DNA of 64,000 bases from PALSA-188 sp963720075 (lineage in GTDB: Bacteria; Acidobacteriota; Terriglobia; Terriglobales; Acidobacteriaceae), in contig CAVREG010000013.1 in assembly GCA_963720075.1 (NCBI GenBank), forward strand, positions 1 through 64,000, in the 5' to 3' direction. Positions 15,060 to 25,260 of the stretch are shown here, one piece after another. Each line of letters begins with the position of its first letter. The stretch's first letter is position 1. The position numbers and the translations under genes were made by a program. The notes beneath the pieces were generated by a model. That model saw nothing but the letters and a program-made list of their open reading frames with translations, was not told the origin of the DNA and searched no databases.

Positions 15060-15512
15060 ATGAAAAGCCCTGTCCCAGTGGAATCTGCCTCTGCACTAAT
15101 TGACGAGATGATTGAGGAACTTGGGGACGACTGGCGCGGCAAGACGCTCGCCAGCATCCGCAAGAGCATCCTGGAGGCCGACCCTGAGATCGTCGAAGAA
15201 TGGAAGTGGATGGGAAGCCCGGTCTGGTCTCGCGACGGAATCATCGCGGTCGGCAACGCCCACAACGAAAAGGTGAAGCTTACCTTTTCCCACGGGGCGA
15301 TCCTCCCAGATCCTGACAAGCTCTTCAACGCGGGCCTCAAGGGCAACGCGTGGCGAGCGATTGATTTTTTCGAGGGCGATAAGATTAATGCGCGTGCGCT
15401 AAAAAATCTCGTCCGCGCCGCCATTGATTTCAATCAGATCAAATTGAAGAGGAAAGCTCCTGCGGGTACTCGAGGCAAAGTAAATAAAGTCAGTAAGAAA
15501 ACAGAAGATTGA
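15060..15512 (+). CDS. DUF1801 family protein
   Basis: 150 residues. The DUF1801 (YdhG-like) pattern is clear: an N-terminal helix pair, then ILEADPEIVEEWKWMGSPVW, VGNAHNEKVKLTFSHGA and a C-terminal KNLVRAAIDFNQ helix. Function in the cell is unknown; the fold is related to frataxin-like proteins. GGAGG at 15050-15054 precedes the ATG at 15060 at good distance; a TTG at 15039 is less likely. Lys-rich tail. It converges with the next gene. Confidence 0.87.
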   Translation: MKSPVPVESASALIDEMIEELGDDWRGKTLASIRKSILEADPEIVEEWKWMGSPVWSRDGIIAVGNAHNEKVKLTFSHGAILPDPDKLFNAGLKGNAWRAIDFFEGDKINARALKNLVRAAIDFNQIKLKRKAPAGTRGKVNKVSKKTED

Positions 15513-15525
15513 CTTTGGTTAATAG

Positions 15526-16191
15526 TTAACGCTTGACCTCGTCCTCGCACATTGCGGCTAAGCTCGGCTTCGAGTCTTGCTCCAGAATATTCATGGTATT
15601 CAGGATAGTCGAGATGACATTTTCATTGCCAATCGCGGTGTTGATCATTACGTGATAGAGCCATCGGCTAGGCCAGTCCGCGTCGAAATAATGCTTCACA
15701 AAAGCGATGCGCTCACCGTCCACCGTGTCGAGAAGTTCGTTTGCTTCCTGTTCGGTTTTGCCCAGGGCGAGAATTCTGCGAAGTTTTTCGGAGCGGCAAG
15801 CGTAAAGAAAAACATGAAATGCGTTTGGCTCCTGGCGTAAAAAATATGGAGCGCCGCGCCCCACGATGACACATTTGCCGGCTTTGGCAGCGTCTTCCAT
15901 GACGCGCTGACCGATTTCGACCATCTGATCGGCGTCGAAATTGGACGATCCCGGAAGCGCCATGCTTCTCTCATTGCTGCCGCGCCAAAAGACCTTGGCC
16001 ATGCGGTAAAAGGTGCTGTCAACGCGCTCTTCGCAACGCTGCACCGTATCGCACTCGACATCGGCCACTTTGGCGATTTCCTCCGTCAATGCGTGGTCCC
16101 AGAGTTTCCAGCCAAGGCGCACCGCAAGTTCTTGCGCGATCTCGCCGCCGCCGCATCCGTATTCGCGTTCAACCGTTATGATTCGATACAA
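15526..16191 (-). CDS. Cytidylate-kinase-like protein
   Basis: 221 residues of the cytidylate kinase-like (AAA_26) group: EREYGCGGGEIAQELAVRLG is the P-loop region with the glycine pattern of that group, which lacks the classical GKST ending. VIVGRGAPYFLR is the second conserved block. Members often sit beside transporters or regulators, and their substrate is not established. The start is TTG at 16191, supported by AGGGGAAGG just upstream. The HlyD gene upstream ends 71 bp before, in the same direction. Confidence 0.82.
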   Translation of the reverse strand: MYRIITVEREYGCGGGEIAQELAVRLGWKLWDHALTEEIAKVADVECDTVQRCEERVDSTFYRMAKVFWRGSNERSMALPGSSNFDADQMVEIGQRVMEDAAKAGKCVIVGRGAPYFLRQEPNAFHVFLYACRSEKLRRILALGKTEQEANELLDTVDGERIAFVKHYFDADWPSRWLYHVMINTAIGNENVISTILNTMNILEQDSKPSLAAMCEDEVKR

Positions 16192-16262
16192 AGGGCCTTC
16201 CCCTGAAATCGCTATTCAGCGCATTATTCTAGTGCAGAAAGACGCACTGGACGAGACGATCT

Positions 16263-17552
16263 TCATCTGATCCACACCTTCGGCTCGACCGACATACCTG
16301 GACGCAAAACATGATCCTTTGTTTCTCCAGAGTCAAACGTAATTTTCACGGGAATGCGTTGGACGACCTTCACGTAATTGCCGGTTGCATTTTCTGGAGG
16401 GAGCAAACTGGTGATTGCTCCACTGGCGCCGGAAAGACTTTGCAGATGTCCCTTGTAGTCTTTGCCGTTGATGTCCGCGTGAATCGTGACCGGCTGATTC
16501 ACAACCATTTTGCGGAGTTCGGTTTCTTTGAAGTTGGCAGTGACCCAGAGATCGTCGAGGTTGATAACTTTCATCAGATCCTGACCGAGCTGCACATTCT
16601 GCCCGGCCTCAACCGTACGGTTGGTTACGATTCCGCTGACCGGCGCCACGATGCGGGTGTAACTCAAGTCGAGTTTAGCCTGCTCCAGCGCGGCCTTCTT
16701 TTGTCCGGCCTCAGCCTCGGCCGCCTGCGCCCGTGCGCGGATGACGGCCATCTGCTGCGGTCCAGTGCCGGCGGCGCGTTCGTTGGATTCAGCCTGCGCG
16801 AGGCGGGCTTCTGCCTGCCTCACTTGATCGGCTGCGGCTGATGCAGCAGCGCGCGCGGCGTCCACACTCGCGGCACTGGATTGCGCGGCGGCGATTGCCT
16901 GTTCGTACTGCTGTTGCGAAATCTCCTGCTTGTCAACCAAGAGTTTGTATCGCGCCACGTCGCTCTGGGCCTTTACATTGTTCGCCTGGGCCTGTGCGGT
17001 CTGTGCGATTGCAGCTGCATGCTGTTGACGCGCGGCCGCAATTCCGGCGCGCGCATTTTCTACATCAGCCTGCGCGGTGCTCAACTGGCTTCCGCTATTA
17101 ACGGATGTAATCGGAACATTCACCTGAGCCGCTTTTGCGGCGGCCAGGGCGGAATCATAGTCCGCCTGGGCGCGATCCACCGCAACCTGATAGTCGCTGG
17201 GATCAATCTGCACCAGGGGAGTTCCGGCTTCCACATATTGATTATCCGCGACCAATAACTTTTCCACGTGGCCAGAAACGCGGGAGCTGACCGAGTTCAA
17301 GTGGCCATCTACTTGCGCATCGTCCGTGCTTTCATAGCTGGAAAAATACCGCCATAAGAAGAATAGGGACACAACCAGCACGATGGCGGCAATAATCGCC
17401 GCCATACGCACGCGGGGATTATGCACGCTGAAGCGCTTCTGGTGGAGATCCCTGTCGGCAGCTGGCAAGGGCGCGTGCTGTTTGTCAAACTGAGGCTCGG
17501 ATTCAGCTGGTTTGACGTTGTCTCGTTCGATGGTCTCTGTGTTTTGTGCCAT
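16263..17552 (-). CDS. HlyD/EmrA-type membrane fusion protein
   Basis: 430 residues: a cytoplasmic N-tail, one membrane helix (about 57-76), then the lipoyl half QVDGHLNSVSSRVSGHVEKL, a long coiled-coil hairpin rich in Ala and Gln (about 145-300), the second lipoyl half YTRIVAPVSGIVTNRTVEAG and a beta-barrel ending VEPKVWIR. It bridges an inner-membrane pump to a TolC channel. ATG at 17552 lies one base after the TolC stop, so the two are coupled. The usual EmrB-type partner is not next to it; downstream is a kinase-like gene. Confidence 0.92.
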   Translation of the reverse strand: MAQNTETIERDNVKPAESEPQFDKQHAPLPAADRDLHQKRFSVHNPRVRMAAIIAAIVLVVSLFFLWRYFSSYESTDDAQVDGHLNSVSSRVSGHVEKLLVADNQYVEAGTPLVQIDPSDYQVAVDRAQADYDSALAAAKAAQVNVPITSVNSGSQLSTAQADVENARAGIAAARQQHAAAIAQTAQAQANNVKAQSDVARYKLLVDKQEISQQQYEQAIAAAQSSAASVDAARAAASAAADQVRQAEARLAQAESNERAAGTGPQQMAVIRARAQAAEAEAGQKKAALEQAKLDLSYTRIVAPVSGIVTNRTVEAGQNVQLGQDLMKVINLDDLWVTANFKETELRKMVVNQPVTIHADINGKDYKGHLQSLSGASGAITSLLPPENATGNYVKVVQRIPVKITFDSGETKDHVLRPGMSVEPKVWIR

Positions 17553-17553
17553 A

Positions 17554-19062
17554 TTACTTGCTCTGCAAATATTCTCTAACACCTTCTTCGGCAAAACCGA
17601 TAGCGCGTGCCAGTGAGATCTTGGCTACATTATGCGCGTAAAGACTGGAAATATAATTCTCATTCGTAGCGGCAACTGCCTCTTGAGCCTGGATCACTTC
17701 CAAATTATCCGCCACTCCCGCTGCAAAGCGGTCGCGCGCCTGATTCAAGGTCTGGTTCGACAAATCAACCGAACTGCGAGCGACTTCTACCTGATCGGCG
17801 GCGGCAGCCAGATCCAAGAGCGCGGTGCGGACATCATAATCAATCTGCGCCCGCAGATTCTCAAGTTGCTGGCGGCTCTGCCGCAAAGAGGCTTCCGCTT
17901 CCAAAGCGTCCGCGTGCGCTCGTCCGCCGGCGAAAATCGGAATTTCCAATGTGGCGCCGACTTGAAACACTCCGTGGGAACTTCCGGGACGAATGCCAGC
18001 GTCTCCATAGTCCCCAGCGAGATTCAGTGAGGGATAATGCTCGGCGGTCGCCGCATTGCGAAAGTATTCCGCGCCACGCACTCTTTGCACCGCGGCCTGA
18101 TAATCGGAACGCGATGCATACGCGCGGCGCAGTGCTTCGTCCATGGTCATTTGCGCGAGCGGCGCGTAAGGAACTTTATCGGTAAGAATAAACTCCTGTC
18201 CAGGCGGTAGACCAATAATTCTCGCCAGCATCAGCTTCTGTTTCGCATAGGTATTTCGGGCGACGATCAGCTGTTGCTGCTGGCTCTGGAGTTCAACTCT
18301 GGCGCGCAAGCTGTCAATCGCTGGAATCACGCCCGCGTTCTGCTGATCCACAGACTTTCCGTAGAGTGCCTGGGCTGTCTCCACCTGGGCTTGAGATGTA
18401 TCTACACGGGCCGCCGCGGATAGTGTTTGCAAATATGAATTTCCGACGACGAGGACGACCAGTTCGCGCGCGTCCTTGTAATTGAATTGAGCCGCGCGCA
18501 CGTTAGATGAGGCGCCACGATTTCGGTCAAGAAGATGCATGTCGAATATGGATTGAGAAAAATTAGTCTGCGCCTGGAAAATCCCAATCGGCCCAATAAT
18601 CTTGGGTATGCCGGGAGTTGCGAATCGAAATCCTTCCGCCGCGAGATCAATTTGAGCGACACTCTCGCTAATTGTCGCGTTAACATTGGGAAGCAGAGCA
18701 CTGAGTTCCTTCCACTTTTCTCCGCGCGCCTCCAGAGTGTTGTCGCTCCCAAGAAGCAGGCCTAGATTGTTCCTCAGCCCGCGTTCCATCGCCTCCTTTA
18801 TGGATAAGGACAAAACGTAGGCGCTGGCTTTGCCTTCAGGCACGCTTCCGTAAAATGGAGACTGACCGCTGTTGGTTTGCGCGCCCGTGCTTGAAGCGCC
18901 GCTGCCATAGGATTCTCCCGCGGCTGGCGAATTGGATTGTGCTGTAGCGGAGCCCCCCGGCGGCCCTGATGCTGCTTGCGCTCGGGCGGACTTACAGAAC
19001 GCAAGACCAAACGCGAGTATGCAAGTGACTATTCCAATTTCAGAAAATGGAAATTGCTTCAT
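17554..19062 (-). CDS. TolC-family outer-membrane efflux protein
   Basis: 502 residues. Signal peptide (IVTCILAFGLAF to ARAQA), then the two repeated helical OEP domains: SIKEAMERGLRNNLGLLLGS and later TMDEALRRAYASRSDYQAAV, with DNLEVIQAQEAVAATNENY near the end. The ATG at 19062 follows GGAGGG and is preferred over an in-frame start at 19113 that would bury the signal. It is first in the operon with the HlyD protein, and the 220-bp upstream gap contains one hairpin repeat. Likely exports small toxic molecules. Confidence 0.9.
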   Translation of the reverse strand: MKQFPFSEIGIVTCILAFGLAFCKSARAQAASGPPGGSATAQSNSPAAGESYGSGASSTGAQTNSGQSPFYGSVPEGKASAYVLSLSIKEAMERGLRNNLGLLLGSDNTLEARGEKWKELSALLPNVNATISESVAQIDLAAEGFRFATPGIPKIIGPIGIFQAQTNFSQSIFDMHLLDRNRGASSNVRAAQFNYKDARELVVLVVGNSYLQTLSAAARVDTSQAQVETAQALYGKSVDQQNAGVIPAIDSLRARVELQSQQQQLIVARNTYAKQKLMLARIIGLPPGQEFILTDKVPYAPLAQMTMDEALRRAYASRSDYQAAVQRVRGAEYFRNAATAEHYPSLNLAGDYGDAGIRPGSSHGVFQVGATLEIPIFAGGRAHADALEAEASLRQSRQQLENLRAQIDYDVRTALLDLAAAADQVEVARSSVDLSNQTLNQARDRFAAGVADNLEVIQAQEAVAATNENYISSLYAHNVAKISLARAIGFAEEGVREYLQSK

Positions 19063-19224
19063 CGCCCTCCACTCGCTCACCCTGCGGCCTATCCCGGAAC
19101 ACCCTACGCGCAAGTTATCTTGATTCCTTTCGCCGGACTATAGATGCAAAGGATTACCAGCACGTCCTAAGGCTTGTTAAATTTAGAAAAGCGCGCAGAG
19201 TTAGATGTAGAGACGGAGCATCAA

Positions 19225-19269
19225 ACCCCAGGTCATCGGCCAAAGAACGGGCGCGAACCTGGGCACCCC
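19225..19269. repeat. Hairpin repeat, CCCAGGT...ACCTGGG shell
   Basis: ACCCCAGGTCATCGGCC, loop AAAGAAC, GGGCGCGAACCTGGGCACC. Related to the pair at 11285-11398, with a weaker inner stem. Between 19196 and 19316 there are also inverted GTAGAGACG/CGTCTCTAC words flanking it. Confidence 0.65.
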
Positions 19270-19339
19270 GTCTTGCTGTGTCGGGACAGAAAAATAGATG
19301 CAGCAAGCTGCGTCTCTACCGAGGTGATCAGGCTGGATT

Positions 19340-22300
19340 TTACACTTGAAGGACGTCGCCTTCTCTTGCGACTAACTCGTACAGTACGGGATTGACGAAG
19401 AATCCTATAAACAGCCGCGATACCAGGCCGGCAACAATAACAATCGCAAACGGCTTTTGCGTATCAGATCCAATGCCAGTCGAAAGCGCTGCGGGAAGAA
19501 GTCCGAGACATGCAACAAGAGCAGTCATCATGATAGGACGCAGTCTCAGCAGGGAAGCTTCGCGTGTAGCGGTTCTGATGTCTCTTCCTTCGAGGCGAAG
19601 TTTGTTGATGTAGGAAACCAGAATAACCGCGGTTTCGACCGAGACCCCCAGCAACGCCAAAAGCCCCAATACAGAAGACACGCTGAAAGGCGTGTGAGTC
19701 AGCTTCAACGCCACTAAAGCGCCAACAGGCTCGGTCATAATTACGCCTAGAGCAATGCTGACAGGGAACTTGATATTTCCGTACAACGCGAACAAGATCA
19801 TGAAAATCAGTGCTATCGCTAATGGTCCGATAATAGAGAGCTGAGATCTCGCCGCCACAAACTGGCTGTATTCGCCTCCCCAGGCCAGTGTGTAACCCTG
19901 CGGCAAACTCACAGCTTTATTTACCGCCGCCTGCCCGTCTTTGACCGCCCTGGCCAAGTCCCTTCCCTCAATGCTGTACTGAACGCCAATGTATCGAGAA
20001 TTATTTTCGCGATAAATAAACGACGCGCCATTTCCTTGCTTGATCGCCGCAAGTTGGGAAAGTGGAATCTGCTGCCCATCCGGCGTTCCGACCAGCAAGT
20101 TTCCAATTTCACTTGCATTGCTGCGGAATTGCGGCTGCATCCTGACAACAAGGTCGAATAACTTTTCTCCCTGGATGACTTGCGTAACTGCCTGCCCACC
20201 TACAGCAGCCGAAATCACAGCTTCCACATCCGCAACATTGATGCCATAACGCGCGATCTTGTCGCGGTCCACGTCAATAAGCAAGCTTGGCTGGCCAAGT
20301 TCGCGCACTACCGTCAGCCCGGTGAAGCCTGGAACGCGACTGAGCGCGTTTCTGATCTGGACGGCTTTATCCTCAAGAACGTTGAGATTGTCGCCGTAAA
20401 TCTTTACGGCTAGCGAACTTTTCAATCCGGTGAGCGCCTCGTCCACCGCATCTTCCGCTGGCTGAGTGTAGTTGAATATGATTCCCGGGAACGCACTGAG
20501 TTTCTTATCAATTGACTCAATCAGAGCCTTTTTATTGGGCGTTTCACCTCCCCACGATTTATCTTTGTAAGGCATCAAGCCAACGTAGAATTCACAATTA
20601 AAAAAACCAGTGTGGTCAGTGCCGTCGTCGGGACGCCCTAATTCCGATCCAACCACCGTCACCTGCGGATACGACATTAAAATCGCGCGGATTTGCGGGG
20701 CAATTTTGCTGGCTTCCTCGAAAGAAATCGTGTAGGGCATGGTGGCCCGAACCCAGAGCGCGCCTTCGTCGAGATGCGGCATGAATTCGCCGCCGATGTA
20801 GGGGACGAGGCACAAACTGGCGCCAAAAATCAAAGTTGCGATAACCATGACGAGTTTAGGACGATCCAAAGCCCAGTCTAATTGCTTCGCATATTTCTCT
20901 TTCATCCACTCATATGGGCGGTTCCGTTTTTCGCGTACTCCTTTCTTGAACCAATACGAAGCGAGCACCGGGGTCAAGGTGAGGGTGAGGATAAGTGCGC
21001 CGACCAGGGCGAAAGACATCGTCTCAGCCATGGGATGGAACAGTTTCCCGGAAGGACCACTGAGGGCATAAATGGGGAGGTATCCCGCGAGAATAACCGC
21101 AACCGAATAAAAAATTGGACGATCAACATCTTTGGCGGCCGCGATGATAACTTCGTTCAGCGAGTAATCCTGTCCTTCTCTGAGAGCCAGTTCGCGATAA
21201 ATGTTCTCCATCATCACGACAGTGCCGTCAATGACGATGCCAAAATCAATTGCGCCAATGGAGAGCAGGTTTGCGGCTACGTCGTGCGCATGCAACACAA
21301 TGAACGCGAACAAGAGAGACAGAGGAATCGTGACGGCAACAATGACGGCGGCGCGAAAGCTGACCAGAAAGAAAATCAGCACCACGAGTACCAACACCAT
21401 TCCGCGCAATAGATTGTTCTCCACCGTGTCGGTGGTGAGATTTACTAGTTCACTGCGGTCGTAATATGGCCGGACCTTCACGTCTGGAGGCAGGATGTGC
21501 CGGTTCAGTTCCTCAGTTTCTGCCTCGACTCTCTTCAGCACGTTCTGCGTTTGTTCGCCGCGAAGCATCAGAATGACGCCTTCAACGGCATCGTCATTCT
21601 TTTCAAAGCCGAATTCGCCCAAACGGGGGGCGTGCCCAATTACAACATCTCCAATATCGCGAACTCGAACTGGAACGCCCTTGTTACTTCCGACCACAAC
21701 ATCGCCGATGTCCTCTGTATTCCGAAGCAGCCCGATGCCCCGCACATAATAAAATTGGCCGCCCTGGGAATAAAATCCGCCGCCAGCGTTGGCGTTGTTG
21801 GCCGCCAATGCGGCAGTCACTTGCGGAATGGTCAGGTGGTATCCATAAATCCTGGCGGGGTCGAGCAGCACTTGGTACTGCATGACCGTACCGCCGAATC
21901 CCGAATCGTCGGCGACGCCTGGGACTGATTTATACGCCCGCTCGATCACCCAGTCCTCAATGGTTTTCAATTCTTGCGGACTGCGATCCGGACTCTCCAG
22001 GACATAGCGATAGACAAGCCCGCTAGGACTGAACAGCGGCGCCATGCTAGGAGCCACACCGGCAGGCAGTGTTGCTTGCGCGATCCGTTCGAAGACAATC
22101 TGCCGAGCAAAGTAATCGTTGGTGTTGTCTTCGAAGGTCAGAATTACATCCGACAATCCGTAGAGTGAGATTGAACGCATCACTACCACATGCGGGATGC
22201 CGTTCATCTGAAGTTCCAGGGGGAGCGTGACCAGCCGCTCCACTTCTTCGGCTGCATGGTCAGGCCACTGAGTGATGAGTTCGACCTGAGGAGGCGCCAG

Positions 22301-22423
22301 ATCGGGATAAGCATCTACCGGCATTCGCCGAAAAGACAGGACTCCGCCTATGGTAATAAATACGGTCAGCATTAAAACCAGGAATCGCTGACGGAGCGCG
22401 GCTTGGACGAGTCGGTGAATCAT
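19340..22423 (-). CDS. Heavy-metal-type RND efflux pump (CzcA/CusA family)
   Basis: 1027 residues with the RND plan: a first helix at 13-31, a large periplasmic loop, helices 2-6, a second loop and helices 8-12. IDFGIVIDGTVVMMEN at about 391-406 has the two Asp of helix 4 used for proton relay in HME-type pumps. Heavy-metal members export divalent (Czc) or monovalent (Cus) cations; I cannot tell which from the visible residues. It follows its fusion protein after a 138-bp gap and completes a czcCBA-order operon. Confidence 0.93.
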   Translation of the reverse strand: MIHRLVQAALRQRFLVLMLTVFITIGGVLSFRRMPVDAYPDLAPPQVELITQWPDHAAEEVERLVTLPLELQMNGIPHVVVMRSISLYGLSDVILTFEDNTNDYFARQIVFERIAQATLPAGVAPSMAPLFSPSGLVYRYVLESPDRSPQELKTIEDWVIERAYKSVPGVADDSGFGGTVMQYQVLLDPARIYGYHLTIPQVTAALAANNANAGGGFYSQGGQFYYVRGIGLLRNTEDIGDVVVGSNKGVPVRVRDIGDVVIGHAPRLGEFGFEKNDDAVEGVILMLRGEQTQNVLKRVEAETEELNRHILPPDVKVRPYYDRSELVNLTTDTVENNLLRGMVLVLVVLIFFLVSFRAAVIVAVTIPLSLLFAFIVLHAHDVAANLLSIGAIDFGIVIDGTVVMMENIYRELALREGQDYSLNEVIIAAAKDVDRPIFYSVAVILAGYLPIYALSGPSGKLFHPMAETMSFALVGALILTLTLTPVLASYWFKKGVREKRNRPYEWMKEKYAKQLDWALDRPKLVMVIATLIFGASLCLVPYIGGEFMPHLDEGALWVRATMPYTISFEEASKIAPQIRAILMSYPQVTVVGSELGRPDDGTDHTGFFNCEFYVGLMPYKDKSWGGETPNKKALIESIDKKLSAFPGIIFNYTQPAEDAVDEALTGLKSSLAVKIYGDNLNVLEDKAVQIRNALSRVPGFTGLTVVRELGQPSLLIDVDRDKIARYGINVADVEAVISAAVGGQAVTQVIQGEKLFDLVVRMQPQFRSNASEIGNLLVGTPDGQQIPLSQLAAIKQGNGASFIYRENNSRYIGVQYSIEGRDLARAVKDGQAAVNKAVSLPQGYTLAWGGEYSQFVAARSQLSIIGPLAIALIFMILFALYGNIKFPVSIALGVIMTEPVGALVALKLTHTPFSVSSVLGLLALLGVSVETAVILVSYINKLRLEGRDIRTATREASLLRLRPIMMTALVACLGLLPAALSTGIGSDTQKPFAIVIVAGLVSRLFIGFFVNPVLYELVAREGDVLQV

Positions 22424-22561
22424 GGATCGTTAAATAGATAAAAGGCGGATTCGTCGCATCTCGTTATTCAGGGGTGTTCAGAAGCGATGGTCCGGGGTGA
22501 CATACAAATACAAGACAGTTTGAAAGTGATGATCGAAAAATTAGTTTGGCATCGTTCCTGG

Positions 22562-23746
22562 TCACCGCTGCACCGAATTCGCAAACTGTAGAAATAAGCT
22601 TCCATTCCCCACAATATGGTCGCCGGGCTTTACGCCGCTGGTGATTTGCGTTTGGCCGCCTAAGTTCTCTCCCAGCGTTACGCCACGCCTGCCAAACTGA
22701 TTCGAGCCAACTTCCGCATAAACAAAGGGCTGATTCTCGGTATCCCGAAGCACCGCGGAATTGGGCAGCGCGATCGCATTTTTTATCGTCCCTGCATTCA
22801 CAGTTGCGGTGACGAACATATCTTTTTTTAGCTTCTCGCCAGGATTATTGGTCTCAATTCTCGCTTGCAGTGTCCGCGTGTTGGGGTCCAAGGCCTCCGC
22901 AATATATGAAATGCGCCCGTGAAAAACGTCCGGGTAAGCGTCGGTCTGAATTGAGACCTGATCTCCCACTCGCACAAAAGGCAAATCGTTTTGATAAACA
23001 TTCACCAGGACCCATACCGTGCTCATGTCAGAAATGGTGAAGCACTGCGTGGTTCCGGGCTGTATAAACTGGCCCGCCGAGACAAGTTGTTCGACCACCT
23101 CGCCGCTGATGGGCGCAAGAACCGGGACTTCAAACGACGGCGGAGCTTTTACCAGGGCATCGGGATCGGTTATTCCCATCACTTTCAGCGCGGCAGCCGC
23201 TGACGCCATGTCTCCACCGGCTTGTACTTCCGCCGACTCGGCTTGCTCCAGGGTCTGTTCGGCAATCGCGTTATGCTGATACAAATCCTTCGCGCGTGCA
23301 TAAGCCTTCTGCGCCAGAGAGTATGCGTCTTTCGCCTTTAGATAATTGCTTCGGAGTTGCGAGTAATCAGGGCTGGCAACGTACAACATGGGCTGACCCT
23401 TTTTTACTTTCTGCCCAGGAACGACTGCGATTCGGTTGACTGGGCCGCTAACCTGCGTGATCACTGGAGTCGTCCGAAAACCGTTGTAGGCCACAGCTCC
23501 GGTAAGCCGCAGAGTCCGGTCCAAGTTGGTGGGCTGTGCGGTTATGACCTGAACATGCGACATCTGATCTTGCGGAATTGTGAACAATTCCGGGTTGTTG
23601 CTAGCCTGGGCACTATCGTCTGCCGTCTGAGTTTTTGTCCCCTGACAGCCGCCCAGGGCTAATGTCGCTACTAACACTCCAGCCGCGAAAGGTGTTCGAA
23701 TTCCAGCTTGGAACAGCGAAACTCTCGTGAACGAAGCGGTTTTCAT
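22562..23746 (-). CDS. CzcB/CusB-type membrane fusion lipoprotein
   Basis: 394 residues. LALGGCQG is a lipobox with Cys34, so the protein is probably lipid-anchored. Lipoyl halves (VSGPVNRIAVVPGQKVKKGQ and APISGEVVEQLVSAGQFIQ) flank a helical hairpin, followed by the beta-barrel (WVLVNVYQNDLPFVRVGDQV) and a C-terminal membrane-proximal domain. No His-rich metal-binding tail of the CzcB kind is seen. The ATG overlaps the upstream czcC stop by four bases (ATGA). Confidence 0.92.
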   Translation of the reverse strand: MKTASFTRVSLFQAGIRTPFAAGVLVATLALGGCQGTKTQTADDSAQASNNPELFTIPQDQMSHVQVITAQPTNLDRTLRLTGAVAYNGFRTTPVITQVSGPVNRIAVVPGQKVKKGQPMLYVASPDYSQLRSNYLKAKDAYSLAQKAYARAKDLYQHNAIAEQTLEQAESAEVQAGGDMASAAAALKVMGITDPDALVKAPPSFEVPVLAPISGEVVEQLVSAGQFIQPGTTQCFTISDMSTVWVLVNVYQNDLPFVRVGDQVSIQTDAYPDVFHGRISYIAEALDPNTRTLQARIETNNPGEKLKKDMFVTATVNAGTIKNAIALPNSAVLRDTENQPFVYAEVGSNQFGRRGVTLGENLGGQTQITSGVKPGDHIVGNGSLFLQFANSVQR

Positions 23747-25125
23747 TGGATGTTTCTCGTTCCTACAGCCTCTTTGAGTTGTTCCATTGCAGTCATATAA
23801 GATGCCAGCTCTTGCCGGTAACTTAGTTGGATGGCCCGGTAGCTGCGCTCGGCATCTAGGAAATCGAGCAGGCTGGCGGCGCCGCGCTTATACGCGTATT
23901 CGCTGATGTCGCGCGAATCCTGCGCCTGCTTAAGGTAACCGGAAAGGTAAAGTTGTGTGACCTTGTCATTGCTCTTAATTGCTTCATAAGCATTTTCAAC
24001 GTCGGCCATAACGGTATCGCTGGCCGACTGCTGCGATTCCTGGGCTTGAGTTAGAGCATAGCGTGTTCTGGCAATTTCCCCCTGGTTTCGATCGAAGATC
24101 GGCAAATCCATACCCAGGAAGATTGACGCGGTATTTTGACCAGACACGTGGCTGAAGTCGTAGGTGGTGCTCAGATCCTTTTTGCCATTTGCTTTTGCCA
24201 GCAGGATTTGGCTCTGAGCTGCGGTAATACCCAGTACTGATGCCTGAAGGTCCGGACGCTCTCGCAGGGCTTGTGCCTGCAAGTCTTCCACGGTGGATTT
24301 CAACGGCTGGTATGCCATGTCGCCTTCCACGTCGTAATCCGCTGGCACCGCATCGTAACCAAGTAATTCCCGCAAGCCGATCAGGGCCTGTACTTTGGCA
24401 AGTTCGGCGGAGGACACGTCGGTCTGAAATTGCAGCATCTGCAATTTGATCTTGAGGTAGTCGTCTTCGCTGATGTATCCGACTTTGTACTGCTGCTCAC
24501 TGATATCTACGGTCTGGGCAAATCCTTTCAAGTCCTGCTTTGCAAATTCCAATGTAGATTCCGCGAGAAGCACGTTGATAAATTGTTGCGCGACGTCGAA
24601 CGTCAACGTCCGCTCCATGTCAGTGACTTGGGCGCGCGTCACCGCGGTCTGATCGCGAGCGGCCTGGAACCGGCGTTGCCGTTTGCCGCCGCGTTCAAAC
24701 AGGTATCCGATTCCGACATCAAATTGTTGAGTTACATCCAAATTATCGAGGGAGAATGCGCTGGGGGTGAAAATGGGAATGAACTGCGAATCGAACCCCA
24801 GCGACGGGTTGGGTCGAAGATTCGCGGTGACCTCTTGCGCCTGGTTTTGCAAGATCAAAGTACGCGTTGCTTTGAGCGAATGGTTGTGAGTCATCGCCAG
24901 ATCAATTGCCTGGTCAAGACTGATGATCTTGGGAGCCTGTGCGCTTAATTGTGGCAAGGCAGCCAGAAATAGCGCCGCAAGACCAACTTTCAAAAGGCCG
25001 TGTAACCCATGGAACCAAAGACGCCTTTTCGATACAGAGGTATGTTCGCCGCGCTCCCAATTTCGCGCTGTTATCAACCAACAGGAGGCGAACAGTTTTG
25101 CACTGTGAGAAATACGGTCTTGCAT
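23743..25125 (-). CDS. CzcC-type outer-membrane efflux protein (TolC superfamily)
   Basis: About 460 residues with a late signal sequence (LLKVGLAALFLAALPQLSAQ), then ISLDQAIDLAMTHNHSLKAT and the OEP helices, ending GAASLLDFLDAERSYRAIQL. The ATG at 25125 is used; a TTG at 25140 is in frame upstream. The leader before the hydrophobic segment is unusually long (about 45 residues), so the true start may be internal, but no better start codon with a ribosome-binding site was found. First gene of the czcCBA-like operon. Confidence 0.87.
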   Translation of the reverse strand: MQDRISHSAKLFASCWLITARNWERGEHTSVSKRRLWFHGLHGLLKVGLAALFLAALPQLSAQAPKIISLDQAIDLAMTHNHSLKATRTLILQNQAQEVTANLRPNPSLGFDSQFIPIFTPSAFSLDNLDVTQQFDVGIGYLFERGGKRQRRFQAARDQTAVTRAQVTDMERTLTFDVAQQFINVLLAESTLEFAKQDLKGFAQTVDISEQQYKVGYISEDDYLKIKLQMLQFQTDVSSAELAKVQALIGLRELLGYDAVPADYDVEGDMAYQPLKSTVEDLQAQALRERPDLQASVLGITAAQSQILLAKANGKKDLSTTYDFSHVSGQNTASIFLGMDLPIFDRNQGEIARTRYALTQAQESQQSASDTVMADVENAYEAIKSNDKVTQLYLSGYLKQAQDSRDISEYAYKRGAASLLDFLDAERSYRAIQLSYRQELASYMTAMEQLKEAVGTRNIQ

Positions 25126-25260
25126 TTGTTTTCGAGACAATTGTAAGAGAATGCTTACCGCAGAATATAAGTACGATGCAGCTTTTGTCCTGAAAGTAAC
25201 CCGCTTGATAATAACGTGCTAGTCCGCCACTGAGTCGCTTTGCTCGGGCAGTATCTGACC

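Noticed and set aside
21201..21464. Several antisense open frames within the RND pump gene and within mutS and ppk1
   Set aside because: They follow codon-complement patterns of the real genes, lack ribosome-binding sites and show no domain.
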